Positions 21,101 to 28,530 are shown, counted from the first letter of the stretch. The stretch is DNA of 64,000 nt from Methanosarcinaceae archaeon (GCA_030611265.1 JAUWQD010000003.1:1-64000); one strand, 5' to 3'. The notes: generated from the sequence alone by a model not told the origin. A program made the numbers and translations.

Positions 21101-24100
21101 ACATGTGTACCTCTTATGCCCAGGATGTAAATTATTGTTGGATCGCGTTATCGGCAAATCCAGTCCATCCCCGAATCCTGTCCTACCATAATATTCATCC
21201 CTGAAGTTCGTCTGATTATTAAAGCTGCCAAGATATCCAGTATCTGTCATACTTGCTACAAGTTTCTCCTCCAGATGACATACAAAACAGAGTGCATAAT
21301 CAGCTGAATCATACACTTTTAAACCAACATCTACATAGTTTCTATGCAAATCAAAGCGATAATCTGTGCCATGATTGCCATGGCAGGAAAAACATGACAT
21401 TTTCCCATCTCCAAGGTCGTGATGGGTAATCTGATTGAACTCTGTTTCCTGATCCAGTGTCGCCCTGACTGTGTCTGTATTGTGGCAATTCTGGTTGCCA
21501 CTGCCATTATAACACAATTGGGGACTTTGCTGAATAAGCATATCATTTCCGCTACCGGTTCCATGGGGCGTACTCGCAGAATCGTTCTCATCATGGCAAT
21601 CAATACACCGCCCGGGAGTATATGGATCTGACAAGTCGGTCAGGTTTGCAGTATAATCAGTCCAATGCACCATAGTTGTGTAAGTGAGTTTTTCCATGTG
21701 ACAGTAGTAACATTTACCATTCGGGGTATAACCTGCATTTACGATAATAGTAACACCGGGATTATGAATGGTGGTTGTGATGTTTCGATATAACTTATCA
21801 TCAATACTTTGCAGCTTGTCCCACATATTGACAACTGAGAAATTCATTGGAGTGGATTGATAATTGACCTTCCCGGTTGCATTTTCCTTGTATTCGATGA
21901 TTGGAAGCCAGTTATCATCGGAATTCGGAGGTCCCCAGTAATCCATCGAATTATTGCTCAATCTTCCGTTGGCATTCGGAACCTGACCATCCCATACAAG
22001 TATTCCTCCAACAGCACTATAATCGCCATACCTGACAGTAAGATTTCCCCATATTGGTTCTATGTGTTTATTGTCCCATGAAAACACATCAATACGCCAC
22101 ATCAATGTAATGCCCGAAGTATCTTCATAACCAACATTTGTTTTGTTGAATACAGTATCAAGCGTTACCAATCTGGTATCGCCGGTTAGATAGAACGTGT
22201 AATTGGTTGCTGTAGTTTCGTTGGGTGCAATGACATTATTGTTAGAGTCATTAATGCAAATATCGAATTCAGCACTGTTCCGGATTGAGTGAACATTACC
22301 AATTATAGTATTGTTCATTGAATATTCTATCAAACGGATGGCTGAGAGTAAATAATTGGTGATATTGTTGATTGATAAACTATTGTTCAACGATGTTTCC
22401 AATAGTATGCCTTCAGGACTGCCGGTAACATTGTTGCCTATGATGTTATTGTAATTTGAAAAATTGAAATATATGCCGGATATCACGTTTGATCCAAAAA
22501 TATTATTGGTAATTTCATTATAATTAGAAATATCTAAATAGATTCCTCGATCTTCGCTTGTGTTAATACTGTTTGAATTGTTGATAAAATTATTTGAAGA
22601 ATTGTATAAATATATTCCTTGATAGTTATTCATCACATTATTGTTTGAAATCGTATTATCTGTAGAATCATACAGAAAAATACCGGATGGGATGCCACCA
22701 TCGATGTATTTGTTATTTGAAAGAATATTATTCTCTATTAGAAAATTTGAACATTGTATCAAACTAATCTTGCCGACATTGCTCACATTTGCAGTTGTTA
22801 AAGGTTCAACCGTTACAGACTGCATCGTATTATCATTGAAGTAATAATATATTTTTTCACCGTTTACGGTGTTATTCTGATAAATATAATTACCATACTG
22901 CCCGAATTTAATATCGAATCCATAACCTGCAGTGGCCCCCATAGTTATAGTATTATTAGAAAATGTATTGCCATCAGCCTGTATAGAGATGCCGTTATCA
23001 CCATTGTTGATTAATATGTTATTTGAGATGCGATTTCCTGCAGAATTCACCATAGTACCATTTAACGTATTTAGTGATATGTTATTGTTATTGACTGAAT
23101 TATTAGTACCAGAGAGAATAGTCACGCCATTTCTCAGATCGTAAACTTCACCTCCATCATTGGATAAGATCTCATTATTTGAGATATTGTTGTGAGAACC
23201 GGCATCTATTGTAATACCACCCCAATCATTATTTGTGATATCATTATCCCTAATTGTGTTGTAGCTACTGCCACCATCTAAATAAAATCCAGATTTTCCT
23301 TTGTTCTTTACTGAATTGTTGATCAAATTGTTAGAATCGGCATCGTCGAGCCTAATTCCATTGGAACTGCCACTGTATATTAGGATATTTTCGATTAGAT
23401 TGTTGGAGTTGGAACTTGAAACCAATATTCCATCAACATCATCACCGGTTGCTGTTACTGTATTATTGACCAGAGCGTTATTATTGGAATTGGAAAGTTT
23501 TATTCCTAATGCAATATCGGTGCCCCCAGACACGACATTATTCATCATGTTGCTGTTATGGGAAGCGGAAAGTAAAATTGCAGTTTCATCGCTGTTTGTT
23601 ACGATGTTATTGGTAATATTAGCTTGACTTGATGCAAGAGCAATTCCATAATAGTTGCTATTGGAGAAAATATTATTGTCGATGGTGACATTTTCAGTTG
23701 AACTTACCAAGCGGATTCCGTCACCATCTGTTACAAATGTATTATCTTTGATTGAAACATTGGAACAATTATATAGCGTGATATGTCCAACATTTTCCCC
23801 GACAATTAAAACGCCGTTAGTATTGTACTTATAGTACACCAAATCGCCGTTTACCTTATTGCTGGCATCTATGTCATTAGTATAATTTCCTGAAACGTAC
23901 AGACCGCGTAAAGTGCCGTTTATATTATTATCACGTAAGATATTATTCCCGGATGATGCAATATTGATGCCCATTGGCCCATTATTTATGATGGTGCTAT
24001 TAGTGAGGTTAACATTTCCAGAAGTGGAAGTTAAAGAGATACCTTCGTACCGATTATTACGTATAATACTGTTGACAATTTTCAGATTATTTGAAGTATC

Positions 24101-24538
24101 AATTTGCAATTTATTACTATATTCAATAGTACTGTCACTTACATAACCAAAACTTCCATCAAAATATTTAAAATCATAATAATTGGAGTAACTAGTAATA
24201 GTTGATCCACCAGTCACATTCATGGTTCCATTAAAGTTGACATTTATGCCGTATCCCCACATCCTTATTGTTGCATTAACCAAATTCAATACAGCACCGT
24301 CTTTAACATTGATATTAGCATGCACAGTACTATCATTATTGCTAAGTACAGTGCTCCAATGGCTGCAATTGGTAGAAGTAATATCATCGATCCCACTACT
24401 TGCATTATATATTACGGCCCCTGCAACCCCGCAAAACATTAAAAATGATGCAATACAAAACGCACAGGCAACAAGTATAGGCACTGCTCGGGCAGGGTAT
24501 CCAGTATATGTGTTTGTAGTGATGGTGATTGGACTCAT
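15146..24538 (-). CDS. Giant S-layer-associated multiheme c-type cytochrome (45 CXXCH)
   Basis: 3,130 residues. Order: signal/anchor near 15-42; right-handed beta-helix (NosD/PbH1-like, NNxI.NN repeats) about 60-830; heme domain about 960-2,950. I count 45 CXXCH, plus CX3CH (CYTYCH), CX5CH (CYDNVYCH) and CX8CH variants. Inserted are a pre-peptidase-like beta domain and two segments like the methanosarcinal S-layer domain (TWELGEGYSL-type: DNWDLGEGFSVYVADVSI). The C-terminus is Ig-like, ending in a membrane helix with RR. Many N-x-S/T sites suggest surface glycosylation. ANME-2 S-layer-fused cytochromes are proposed to move electrons to partner bacteria; here that role is inferred. Heme units repeat internally (HYGLSRSQGE twice), showing growth by duplication. 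It lies between a pentaheme cytochrome and ccmF. Confidence 0.93.
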   Translation of the reverse strand: MSPITITTNTYTGYPARAVPILVACAFCIASFLMFCGVAGAVIYNASSGIDDITSTNCSHWSTVLSNNDSTVHANINVKDGAVLNLVNATIRMWGYGINVNFNGTMNVTGGSTITSYSNYYDFKYFDGSFGYVSDSTIEYSNKLQIDTSNNLKIVNSIIRNNRYEGISLTSTSGNVNLTNSTIINNGPMGINIASSGNNILRDNNINGTLRGLYVSGNYTNDIDASNKVNGDLVYYKYNTNGVLIVGENVGHITLYNCSNVSIKDNTFVTDGDGIRLVSSTENVTIDNNIFSNSNYYGIALASSQANITNNIVTNSDETAILLSASHNSNMMNNVVSGGTDIALGIKLSNSNNNALVNNTVTATGDDVDGILVSSSNSNNLIENILIYSGSSNGIRLDDADSNNLINNSVKNKGKSGFYLDGGSSYNTIRDNDITNNDWGGITIDAGSHNNISNNEILSNDGGEVYDLRNGVTILSGTNNSVNNNNISLNTLNGTMVNSAGNRISNNILINNGDNGISIQADGNTFSNNTITMGATAGYGFDIKFGQYGNYIYQNNTVNGEKIYYYFNDNTMQSVTVEPLTTANVSNVGKISLIQCSNFLIENNILSNNKYIDGGIPSGIFLYDSTDNTISNNNVMNNYQGIYLYNSSNNFINNSNSINTSEDRGIYLDISNYNEITNNIFGSNVISGIYFNFSNYNNIIGNNVTGSPEGILLETSLNNSLSINNITNYLLSAIRLIEYSMNNTIIGNVHSIRNSAEFDICINDSNNNVIAPNETTATNYTFYLTGDTRLVTLDTVFNKTNVGYEDTSGITLMWRIDVFSWDNKHIEPIWGNLTVRYGDYSAVGGILVWDGQVPNANGRLSNNSMDYWGPPNSDDNWLPIIEYKENATGKVNYQSTPMNFSVVNMWDKLQSIDDKLYRNITTTIHNPGVTIIVNAGYTPNGKCYYCHMEKLTYTTMVHWTDYTANLTDLSDPYTPGRCIDCHDENDSASTPHGTGSGNDMLIQQSPQLCYNGSGNQNCHNTDTVRATLDQETEFNQITHHDLGDGKMSCFSCHGNHGTDYRFDLHRNYVDVGLKVYDSADYALCFVCHLEEKLVASMTDTGYLGSFNNQTNFRDEYYGRTGFGDGLDLPITRSNNNLHPGHKRYTCKYCHNPHGSNNPAVTRPSLDWTYITNITAPGSLYPYGDYTNQIMLDNPADWDNSTLNQAGGFDQSTCGGCHLKLPKQFVYREFINYESAGGPDCVGCHDSSDPDAIRKILNVSALKLAMHTNLSLDFRNGGELQGTGMNWTEWGTERGYNASNISTDNAICWSCHSTNGTPPYPGFHPDRTLAPYRCPKCHGPVSGQPPHTEGVVAAIDNHGPTTKGAGSVYIQTNVGTNGSCADCHNPSRLPDSAIGALTVWKYTGGFQDFTGRTTTGDVAHYGLSRSQGEDYDIANPLVNTSDCLFCHANSTNGAIWGNAMNVSGNMYGADTTNISECYTYCHVLPDYVGIVNENSIAHFHNSSVYSGGGPNCVDCHDVNSIYHIQSLVNVTSIAQGIHGNMGNNTIELVPGIDPRSKPCWGCHQSDGHEPEGMGDRNGVSDPSMKPWTCEDCHGRSSEWVDATHDGDSWLAASYPPNKLPPRIYAHYSNSSTVKTNISGAGGCVDCHVNSIDPYFNDTSEMVLGNTIFSNVSHYGLSRSQGEVIGITNPLFDTSNCGMCHNSTQNATIWGNATQNNHGNFTNYFADDGCYICHTTDGQTPVDFHAEKLSPDATGPDCLYCHRNAGINKFINFTLFNDSIHINLNSEATNSTILVYNSSKACWSCHGNGTQPDIHLSNLTAVRTCYDNVYCHGNTTLNQSVSVEEHFINGIDIQATNATDNASSCIQCHNLTEMKVSGAPTDKNGTHLVSHYGKNYTIISQYRNNINSTDYCLACHGNSNSIFHNASIITKTTTHGDNCSSCHGAGKIHDASLEVPSISGDSSECLGCHDGLTDKRVTSSEYTVSVHSAVNCADCHTPRQEFKGIIVNQESLAYNFTMISNITSLNATLVWEGDSTLGLTLHSPNGTNYSGNSINISSPQAGNWSAVVRDITGDAPFTVTINVTMKHGIMMAKDCDDCHITGFGITPLVFKHLPQQSNVPTDASCILCHESKLSSATAMGSSHYAPRVTLDTKDCIQCHNGSVDGWGNAPDQRNNTDFAFVTKTLTVDKPWELVDNYTITLIETTTNAAMFEIKKDGVLVQKDIAGLGGNIKYEVSGLGIDDTAIINVTVDQLFTAENSYVADLSGYMLSSHIHRETQNEQCYSCHDSEYRNNMPDGMNYYVLDKDLENVTLMEMTVNFTDGDKKTIAMGDNWDLGEGFSVYVADVSIERSNARLQLYRNETLLEDEIVSTSDYITHEETLLDRDINVFSAKVDSVFVGDSKFVVLTNVDLIAGDQKVVDGDFKLLQTAISAKYLTLDGSITVGEEPENFHSATVTPGGYSPDCISCHAGNGVAPILLDLDEFKQSVHVNLNNDTTYTSFITDDANKACWGCHGNSTGGEPDEHPTPYIGNHTPKSCMTCHASSKFGAKPIYSHYPGAEISTSGTCWDCHSNKQNSSKPQNEIAAASHYSAKKNLLNTSDCAVCHGDETNATLWGNAPQVSKHNSSNDCALCHAGEGITTFHDKGITITRDCETCHIDKQQAEKFNLTPILTHYPGAPDGKANTLEINDYTCRVCHNATNNTLHSDMEVREYQNESLGFCFPCHSTEGKFPHKSDTQLEEVRHGSGIKVVVGCDSCHAAEGVSKYHTPTVLGKSYLRGTVKYDTECTECHPEHEGREYQPYEGIKCEDCHNEYGSVHYAGLKIGQSNTTTSTCPLCHNEDADIFHELTHIVGNVSEEAYEPCGDCHDDTDALMEFSSSSSIIGGTMSTISQSALNESPITCTSCHNSSGMNSFHYDTYPMGTVQDPGWENWTGGNVTECKDCHTYQGGEPPFNATNMGTQGLSPAGTAHGFAPSCTICHGGADSISFHTLATSEFIPRLGVTIEPDVVYGNDVSLLQATVVLPQLTKLTRAEYFIDEIGRDGYGLPLEYIVGKSNDSSAVLGAVIDTSQLSYDKHPIFLHVKDSSGKWSKTEVVVLTVERPGGVAATEVLLKDIIPAFGFAGLLFLLWRRFR

Positions 24539-24677
24539 ATCAATATCTAACTATGTATGGGTATTTTTTATCTCGTTGCAGTACCAATTGTCGAAATGGT
24601 TCACATTTATTACATCCGGCAATTTTGTTGATTTTTCACACATAATTCAAATGTAGCATTGACCCTTGCATCATAAT

Positions 24678-25187
24678 TTATTCCATGTAAGTCATCTTGT
24701 GAATAGTCTGGATATCCTGAATGTGACAAATGTCGCATGTGTAGCCACGTGTCATGTGTATTGTGATTATGTTTCCATAACTCGGGTCGGAAGGATTGGG
24801 ATAACCATGGCAAGAATCACATATCGACAAACTGTCAGGTAACTTTTGTGGGATTATTTGATCACCAACGTGGCATGTGACACATGTGAAGTTGTCAGAA
24901 GTGTCTTGTAATTTCTGCATGTGCAGGTCATGTATTCCGGTTCCGTGGCAAGCATCGCAGTAATTGCTGCCGTTTATGTGTTTTTTCTTATTCTCCGGAT
25001 TTACGTGACAGACGTTACAATTGACCGTTTGGTCAGGTATTGCTTCAAATTCGGGTATAATTACTTCTTGTTCGATATTATCATCTTTATCTACAAAAAC
25101 ATCCGTTGTTTCCGCTAGATAGATAACACTAAAAATAAGTAAAATACCTACAAATACTATCATTGATAAGTAATTTTTATCACTCAT
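24678..25187 (-). CDS. Membrane-anchored pentaheme c-type cytochrome
   Basis: A 169-residue protein. One hydrophobic segment (residues 8-25) serves as uncleaved anchor or signal. It is followed by an acidic linker and five CXXCH sites (CNVCH, CDACH, CVTCH, CDSCH, CDICH) with matching distal His residues. It is the first gene of the minus-strand cytochrome unit, 139 bases before the giant cytochrome. Inferred role: passing electrons from membrane carriers to the outer giant cytochrome. The spacing of hemes resembles small NapC/tetraheme-like proteins, but no specific family is certain. Confidence 0.88.
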   Translation of the reverse strand: MSDKNYLSMIVFVGILLIFSVIYLAETTDVFVDKDDNIEQEVIIPEFEAIPDQTVNCNVCHVNPENKKKHINGSNYCDACHGTGIHDLHMQKLQDTSDNFTCVTCHVGDQIIPQKLPDSLSICDSCHGYPNPSDPSYGNIITIHMTRGYTCDICHIQDIQTIHKMTYME

Positions 25188-25241
25188 ATTTCAAAACACC
25201 CGATTGTCGTATTCGAATAGTGTGTTACACACCCAAGTAAC

Positions 25242-25275
25242 ACATGTTAACATGTATTATATAATTATTTATAAT
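25242..25275 (-). promoter_or_regulatory. Promoter with 14-bp palindromic operator for the cytochrome operon
   Basis: A perfect palindrome ACATGTTAACATGT spans 25242-25255. Immediately upstream on the minus strand is a TATA-like TTATAAATAATTATATAA (25256-25275). The palindrome would lie between the TATA box and the expected start site, a classic repressor position in Archaea. A second imperfect dyad, GTGTTAC...GTAACAC, sits around 25220-25243. Confidence 0.5.
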
Positions 25276-25727
25276 TTTATTTAACACGACACAACAGTAC
25301 TCAATAACATTATTTATTAAACCTATATGAACCTATTTTGTAATTATATTTACATTAAATATTGACATTTTTCATTTTCAGAAAAAAATCCCCGTTTATA
25401 GAAGATTTACATCGTATCCTCCACATGTCCATCCCATCGAAAACATCTGCCGCATTTACTTTTTAGATTTTCGGAATCCTGACGTTTGTCGAGAAACATA
25501 GAGTCATTCCATATATTGTAAAACTGTTTTACCGCACTTGCCAACAGGCATCTGCATCAACATACTAAGAATAGGCCGTATCATCATTAGAATATACATG
25601 CAATTGATTTGACTGCACCACAGCAATCCTGCAGGTAATTGCTGTCGTTCTTTTGCCGATATAGCGCATCAAAAAATGCAATATTCAAATAATGTTGAAA
25701 AATTGTATGTGGTAAAAATAGATGTTA
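25276..25727. other. Intergenic region upstream of the cytochrome operon
   Basis: AT-rich, with no frame I would call. It is the original chromosomal sequence next to the displaced 3' end of tRNA-Glu, so it may hold the old tRNA terminator (T-rich runs at 25700-25725 on the minus strand). Confidence 0.4.
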
Positions 25728-25770
25728 TGCTCCGATGGGGATTTGAACCCCATTGGTTTCGGGCGGTTGG
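25728..25770. other. attL: tRNA-Glu 3' remnant plus inverted arm site
   Basis: Bases 25728-25752 match the T-arm/acceptor end of tRNA-Glu. No matching 5' acceptor (GCTCCGA on the minus strand) lies within reach, so this is a displaced tRNA end and not a second tRNA. The arm site follows at 25757-25770. Confidence 0.85.
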
Positions 25771-25776
25771 ATGCAT

Positions 25777-25858
25777 GAGCCTGCCAGGACTTGTAAGCAA
25801 TGAACCGGCAGACCGATTATTTTTAAAATTTATCGACAGGCTCCGGTGTTGACGCACC
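25777..25858. ncRNA. Structured three-way-junction-like sequence beside attL
   Basis: GAGCCTG (25777-25783) pairs with CAGGCTC (25837-25843). Inside lie two hairpins: GCC.GG/CC.GGC closing near 25782-25810, and CGAT/ATCG around an A/T loop (25813-25835). A further hairpin GGTG-TTGACG-CACC follows at 25845-25858. It could be a structured RNA or a DNA structure used in excision or replication. Strand unknown; no family recognised. Confidence 0.35.
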
Positions 25859-25914
25859 GCGCACCAACGTAATAGATAATTGTTTTATGGTTATATAAGC
25901 GTTATGATTAAGAT

Positions 25915-25968
25915 TAAAAAACTTTATATATTAATGCTTACAATGTTATTGGCGGGAAGGTTTTGACG
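25915..25968 (+). promoter_or_regulatory. Leading promoter and dyad of the element's left operon
   Basis: AAAACTTTATATATTAAT near 25917-25934 is a good archaeal TATA region. AAGGTTTTGACGAACCTT (about 25958-25975) forms a 6-base inverted repeat just downstream, a candidate operator ahead of the small-gene run starting at 26001. Confidence 0.45.
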
Positions 25969-26000
25969 AACCTTTACTAAACAATAGGACTTGTAAAAAA

Positions 26001-26192
26001 ATGGCAAAAGAAGTCAATAAAGCATTAGCCGAAGGCAACGCCAAGCGAACAACACGACGCGGATATTACCGCAGAATGAAATATTTTAGGATAGAGCTGA
26101 CACGATTTAGTAATGGTTTTCGAAAGACTGAGCCTAAACGCTGTTTGAAATGTGCATATGCGAAATGCAGGTGTGAAGGGGTGGCTGCATGA
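26001..26192 (+). CDS. Small basic Cys-motif protein
   Basis: 63 residues, strongly basic (KRTTRRGYYRRMKYFR), ending with CLKCAYAKCRC, a probable single zinc knuckle. DNA or RNA binding is plausible. It is the first gene of the element's left operon, and its stop overlaps the next ATG (ATGA). No family recognised. Confidence 0.6.
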   Translation: MAKEVNKALAEGNAKRTTRRGYYRRMKYFRIELTRFSNGFRKTEPKRCLKCAYAKCRCEGVAA

Positions 26193-26350
26193 TCTGTCCG
26201 GGACCTGACGCAGATTCATACAGGATCTGTGTTCACTGCAGGGCATGTTATCCGGGACTTTCCCCCCGGGTGCAAGAGATCCTTGATTTGAGTATGTCAA
26301 AAATAATAATTACTTCACAACAAAAGTTAGTTGAAGAGGTGATGGCATGA
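26189..26350 (+). CDS. Small Cys-rich protein
   Basis: 53 residues. The N-terminal CPGPDADSYRICVHCRACYPG holds four Cys and a His that could bind zinc; the rest is a short helix. ATGA overlaps with both neighbours support real translation. Too short for reliable family assignment. Confidence 0.55.
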   Translation: MICPGPDADSYRICVHCRACYPGLSPRVQEILDLSMSKIIITSQQKLVEEVMA

Positions 26351-26439
26351 GCAATCAGGATATGAACTTTCATCTGGGCCTGCTCGTTTATGCGATCGTT
26401 ATTGGATCTATAACCGGTTATGTGGTGGTGTCAACATGA
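26347..26439 (+). CDS. Single-pass membrane micropeptide
   Basis: 30 residues, with one hydrophobic segment LGLLVYAIVIGSITGYVVV. It is linked at both ends by ATGA overlaps to coding neighbours, which is the main reason to believe it. Could be a minor virion membrane peptide or a regulator; nothing in the sequence decides. Confidence 0.5.
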   Translation: MSNQDMNFHLGLLVYAIVIGSITGYVVVST

Positions 26440-26630
26440 GCACAACACGAATGCGGAAGTGTTGCCCGAAGTGTGACAGTGTCAATGTACAGAGGCGCAT
26501 GCGAATAAAACCCAGATACAAATGTACTCAATGTTTTTGGGAAGGTGATATCGTCAGCACCAAAGAAGTAAAGACTCCCAAGAGTTACAGGCGTGCATGC
26601 TTCGAAAAAGTGTTACCCCAGGTTGATTGA
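26436..26630 (+). CDS. Zinc-ribbon protein
   Basis: 64 residues with CCPKCDSVNVQRRMRIKPRYKCTQCFWEG, a CxxC-x17-CxxC ribbon in the style of transcription or transposon accessory factors. The basic surroundings suggest nucleic-acid binding. It ends directly before the winged-helix gene at 26631, consistent with one transcript. Confidence 0.7.
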   Translation: MSTTRMRKCCPKCDSVNVQRRMRIKPRYKCTQCFWEGDIVSTKEVKTPKSYRRACFEKVLPQVD

Positions 26631-27290
26631 ATGCTCCGGCATGATCAGAACCCCATCAGTACTCCTACCCCTACTGTGCAGATCTGCAAGATAAGAGGTT
26701 TCTCTCTGGATATCCTTGGAGAACTGTATAGTAAGAATGTGTTAACCACTCCTGAAATTGCAGCAGCACTTGACTGTAAAATACCTTATGCAAGAGTGTA
26801 TTTACACCGACTTTATCAATATGGTTGCATAGAAAGGAAAGCACGTTGGGGATGGATAATCGAACCTCTTGGTACCGATATTTTAAACCTTAATAATAAT
26901 AATAATAATAATATTGATAACACAAAGATAACAGAAAGGACACAGAAAGATAACACAAAGATAACAGAAATGTCCAACGATTCACGCACAACCGTTGAGA
27001 GTAGGCAATTGAACCTATCTCTCTATGAAACAGATCCAAACGTAACCGAACCAGAGCGAGGGGTAGTAATGCTAATGGTATCTCATTATGAGCGTACCGG
27101 TGAGAAATACCGCTACTTCAAGGACATGTATGATTTTTGTGAGCAAGCAGGTGTATCAGCTGTAGGTGTCATGGAATTGCTTGCAAAGCTCAAGGAAGAA
27201 GGTGTGATCTACATCCGGAAAGAAGAAATGCTTGGAATGTGGAAGATAGGACTAAAAGTAAATTTCATAGAGAGGTTACAACATTGTTGA
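26631..27290 (+). CDS. Winged-helix regulator of the element
   Basis: 219 residues. Residues 25-85 form a winged helix (ILGELYSKNVLTTPEIAAALDCKIPYARVYLHRLYQYGCIERK). A low-complexity linker follows, with an Asn run coded by AAT/AAC repeats and repeated DNTKITE units. A second helical domain occupies 140-219 (VGVMELLAKLKEEGVIYIRK). The N-terminal domain resembles the C-terminal winged helix fused to the recombinase at 37692 (EIAKHFNKKPNYIRPYLHRLEKQG). The same pair is therefore split here and fused there. It ends 8 bases before the integrase. Confidence 0.75.
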   Translation: MLRHDQNPISTPTPTVQICKIRGFSLDILGELYSKNVLTTPEIAAALDCKIPYARVYLHRLYQYGCIERKARWGWIIEPLGTDILNLNNNNNNNIDNTKITERTQKDNTKITEMSNDSRTTVESRQLNLSLYETDPNVTEPERGVVMLMVSHYERTGEKYRYFKDMYDFCEQAGVSAVGVMELLAKLKEEGVIYIRKEEMLGMWKIGLKVNFIERLQHC

Positions 27291-27298
27291 GGTAAAAT

Positions 27299-28261
27299 AT
27301 GAAACATCTCTATGAATTTCTGGACGATTGTGCAGCGAGGGGTCTATCCTCTCGTACCACATCCACGTACAAAAGCAATGTAAGCCATTTCCTTGATCAT
27401 ATCGACAAAGATCCCACAGAGATACAGATGGATGATCTCCGGGCATTCCTGGCACATCTGAGGACCATGTCGTACACCGTAGGACATCAACACCGGCAAG
27501 GTGTCGCGCCGGCAACACTGAATGCATACTACTCAGCGATCAGCAGTTATTACGACTTCCTGATGTGGGAAGATATCATCGATTCCAATCCTATCCCGAA
27601 GTTCCGGAAACGGTATCTCAGAATCAAACCACAGAGGAACGGAGAGAACACAAGGCAACTGATCAGTATCAACACAATGAGAGAACTGATCCGTTTGTCA
27701 GAGGATCCACTCAGTAAGGCCTTAATGACATTCGCTGCAAAAACAGGCCTTCGAAAAGGCGAACTCATTGCCATGGATATTACGGACCTGAACTTCGAAC
27801 GTGCAGAGTTCACAATCCCGGCAAAAGCAAAGCGCACAAATCGCCTTGGCTTCATGGATGATGAAACGATCATAATCCTTCAGCAATACCTCGAATGGCG
27901 TGAGCCCAGGGCAAAAGATAACGCGCTGTGGATATCTCCATTTGGTCACAGAATGGGGAAGGACGGACCTTATGATATCATAACCTGCTATGCCCGGATG
28001 CTCGGGATCCATGACGCAAGAGGATCCTTAAACAAAAAATTTACGACTCACTGCTGCAGGCACTTTTTCACAACTCACCTCAGACGATCGGGAATGCCAA
28101 GGGAATTTATCCAGGAGCTCCGGGGAGATCGCAGGGGTGATGCGATAGACATATACGACCACATAGATCCGGAAGAACTCCGGAGATCCTACCTGCAGCA
28201 CGTCCCAAGGTTCGGACAGGTTGACAGATGCCAGGCAACATTAACGGAGATGATACATTGA
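27299..28261 (+). CDS. Tyrosine recombinase (integrase 1)
   Basis: 320 residues. A SAM-like core-binding domain spans 1-100, then the catalytic domain with Arg152 (TGLRKGE), Lys near 177, His251-x-x-Arg254 (HCCRHF) and Tyr286 (IYDHI). All catalytic residues are present. It is a close paralogue of the recombinase at 37692, with long identical stretches such as GENTRQLISI. Likely the integrase for the 25728/41374 att pair, although the right-half copies compete for that role. Start: ATG 27299 after the AGGT-rich leader. Confidence 0.92.
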   Translation: MKHLYEFLDDCAARGLSSRTTSTYKSNVSHFLDHIDKDPTEIQMDDLRAFLAHLRTMSYTVGHQHRQGVAPATLNAYYSAISSYYDFLMWEDIIDSNPIPKFRKRYLRIKPQRNGENTRQLISINTMRELIRLSEDPLSKALMTFAAKTGLRKGELIAMDITDLNFERAEFTIPAKAKRTNRLGFMDDETIIILQQYLEWREPRAKDNALWISPFGHRMGKDGPYDIITCYARMLGIHDARGSLNKKFTTHCCRHFFTTHLRRSGMPREFIQELRGDRRGDAIDIYDHIDPEELRRSYLQHVPRFGQVDRCQATLTEMIH

Positions 28262-28461
28262 GAAAATTAACAGATGAAGAAATAGAGATCCTCGCAGAAA
28301 AGTATGCTTGTGAATTGATAAGAATAGGAGTTCTTGTTTGGTCTGGCCAGATAGAACGCGCTGATCGCTTGGCTGAGAAGATCCTGACAAAAGAAGGATT
28401 ATTAGTTCGCAATAGTTCAAACAACGATTCGAACCCCAAAATTTACAATGATAATTATTGA
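28258..28461 (+). CDS. Small helical protein overlapping the integrase stop
   Basis: 67 residues from TTG at 28258 (overlapping the integrase TGA), preceded by a GGAG ribosome-binding match. An ATG at 28228 in the same frame is the alternative. The acidic helical content (LTDEEIEILAEKYACELIRIG) could make it an excisionase-like accessory or regulator; that is position-based inference only. Confidence 0.5.
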   Translation: MRKLTDEEIEILAEKYACELIRIGVLVWSGQIERADRLAEKILTKEGLLVRNSSNNDSNPKIYNDNY

Positions 28462-28530
28462 TAATTTCGTACATTTTTTATTGTATTTTGCAGTACAAGT
28501 CCTTGTAGTTTGTTGTACGGATCCTTGCAC

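Noticed and set aside
25669-25857. 62-residue minus-strand frame across attL
   Set aside because: It reads through the tRNA-Glu 3' end and the hairpin structures; the apparent protein is a by-product of structured DNA.
25728-25870. A second tRNA at attL
   Set aside because: Only the T-arm and 3' acceptor are present; no matching 5' acceptor in either normal, intron-containing or permuted order.
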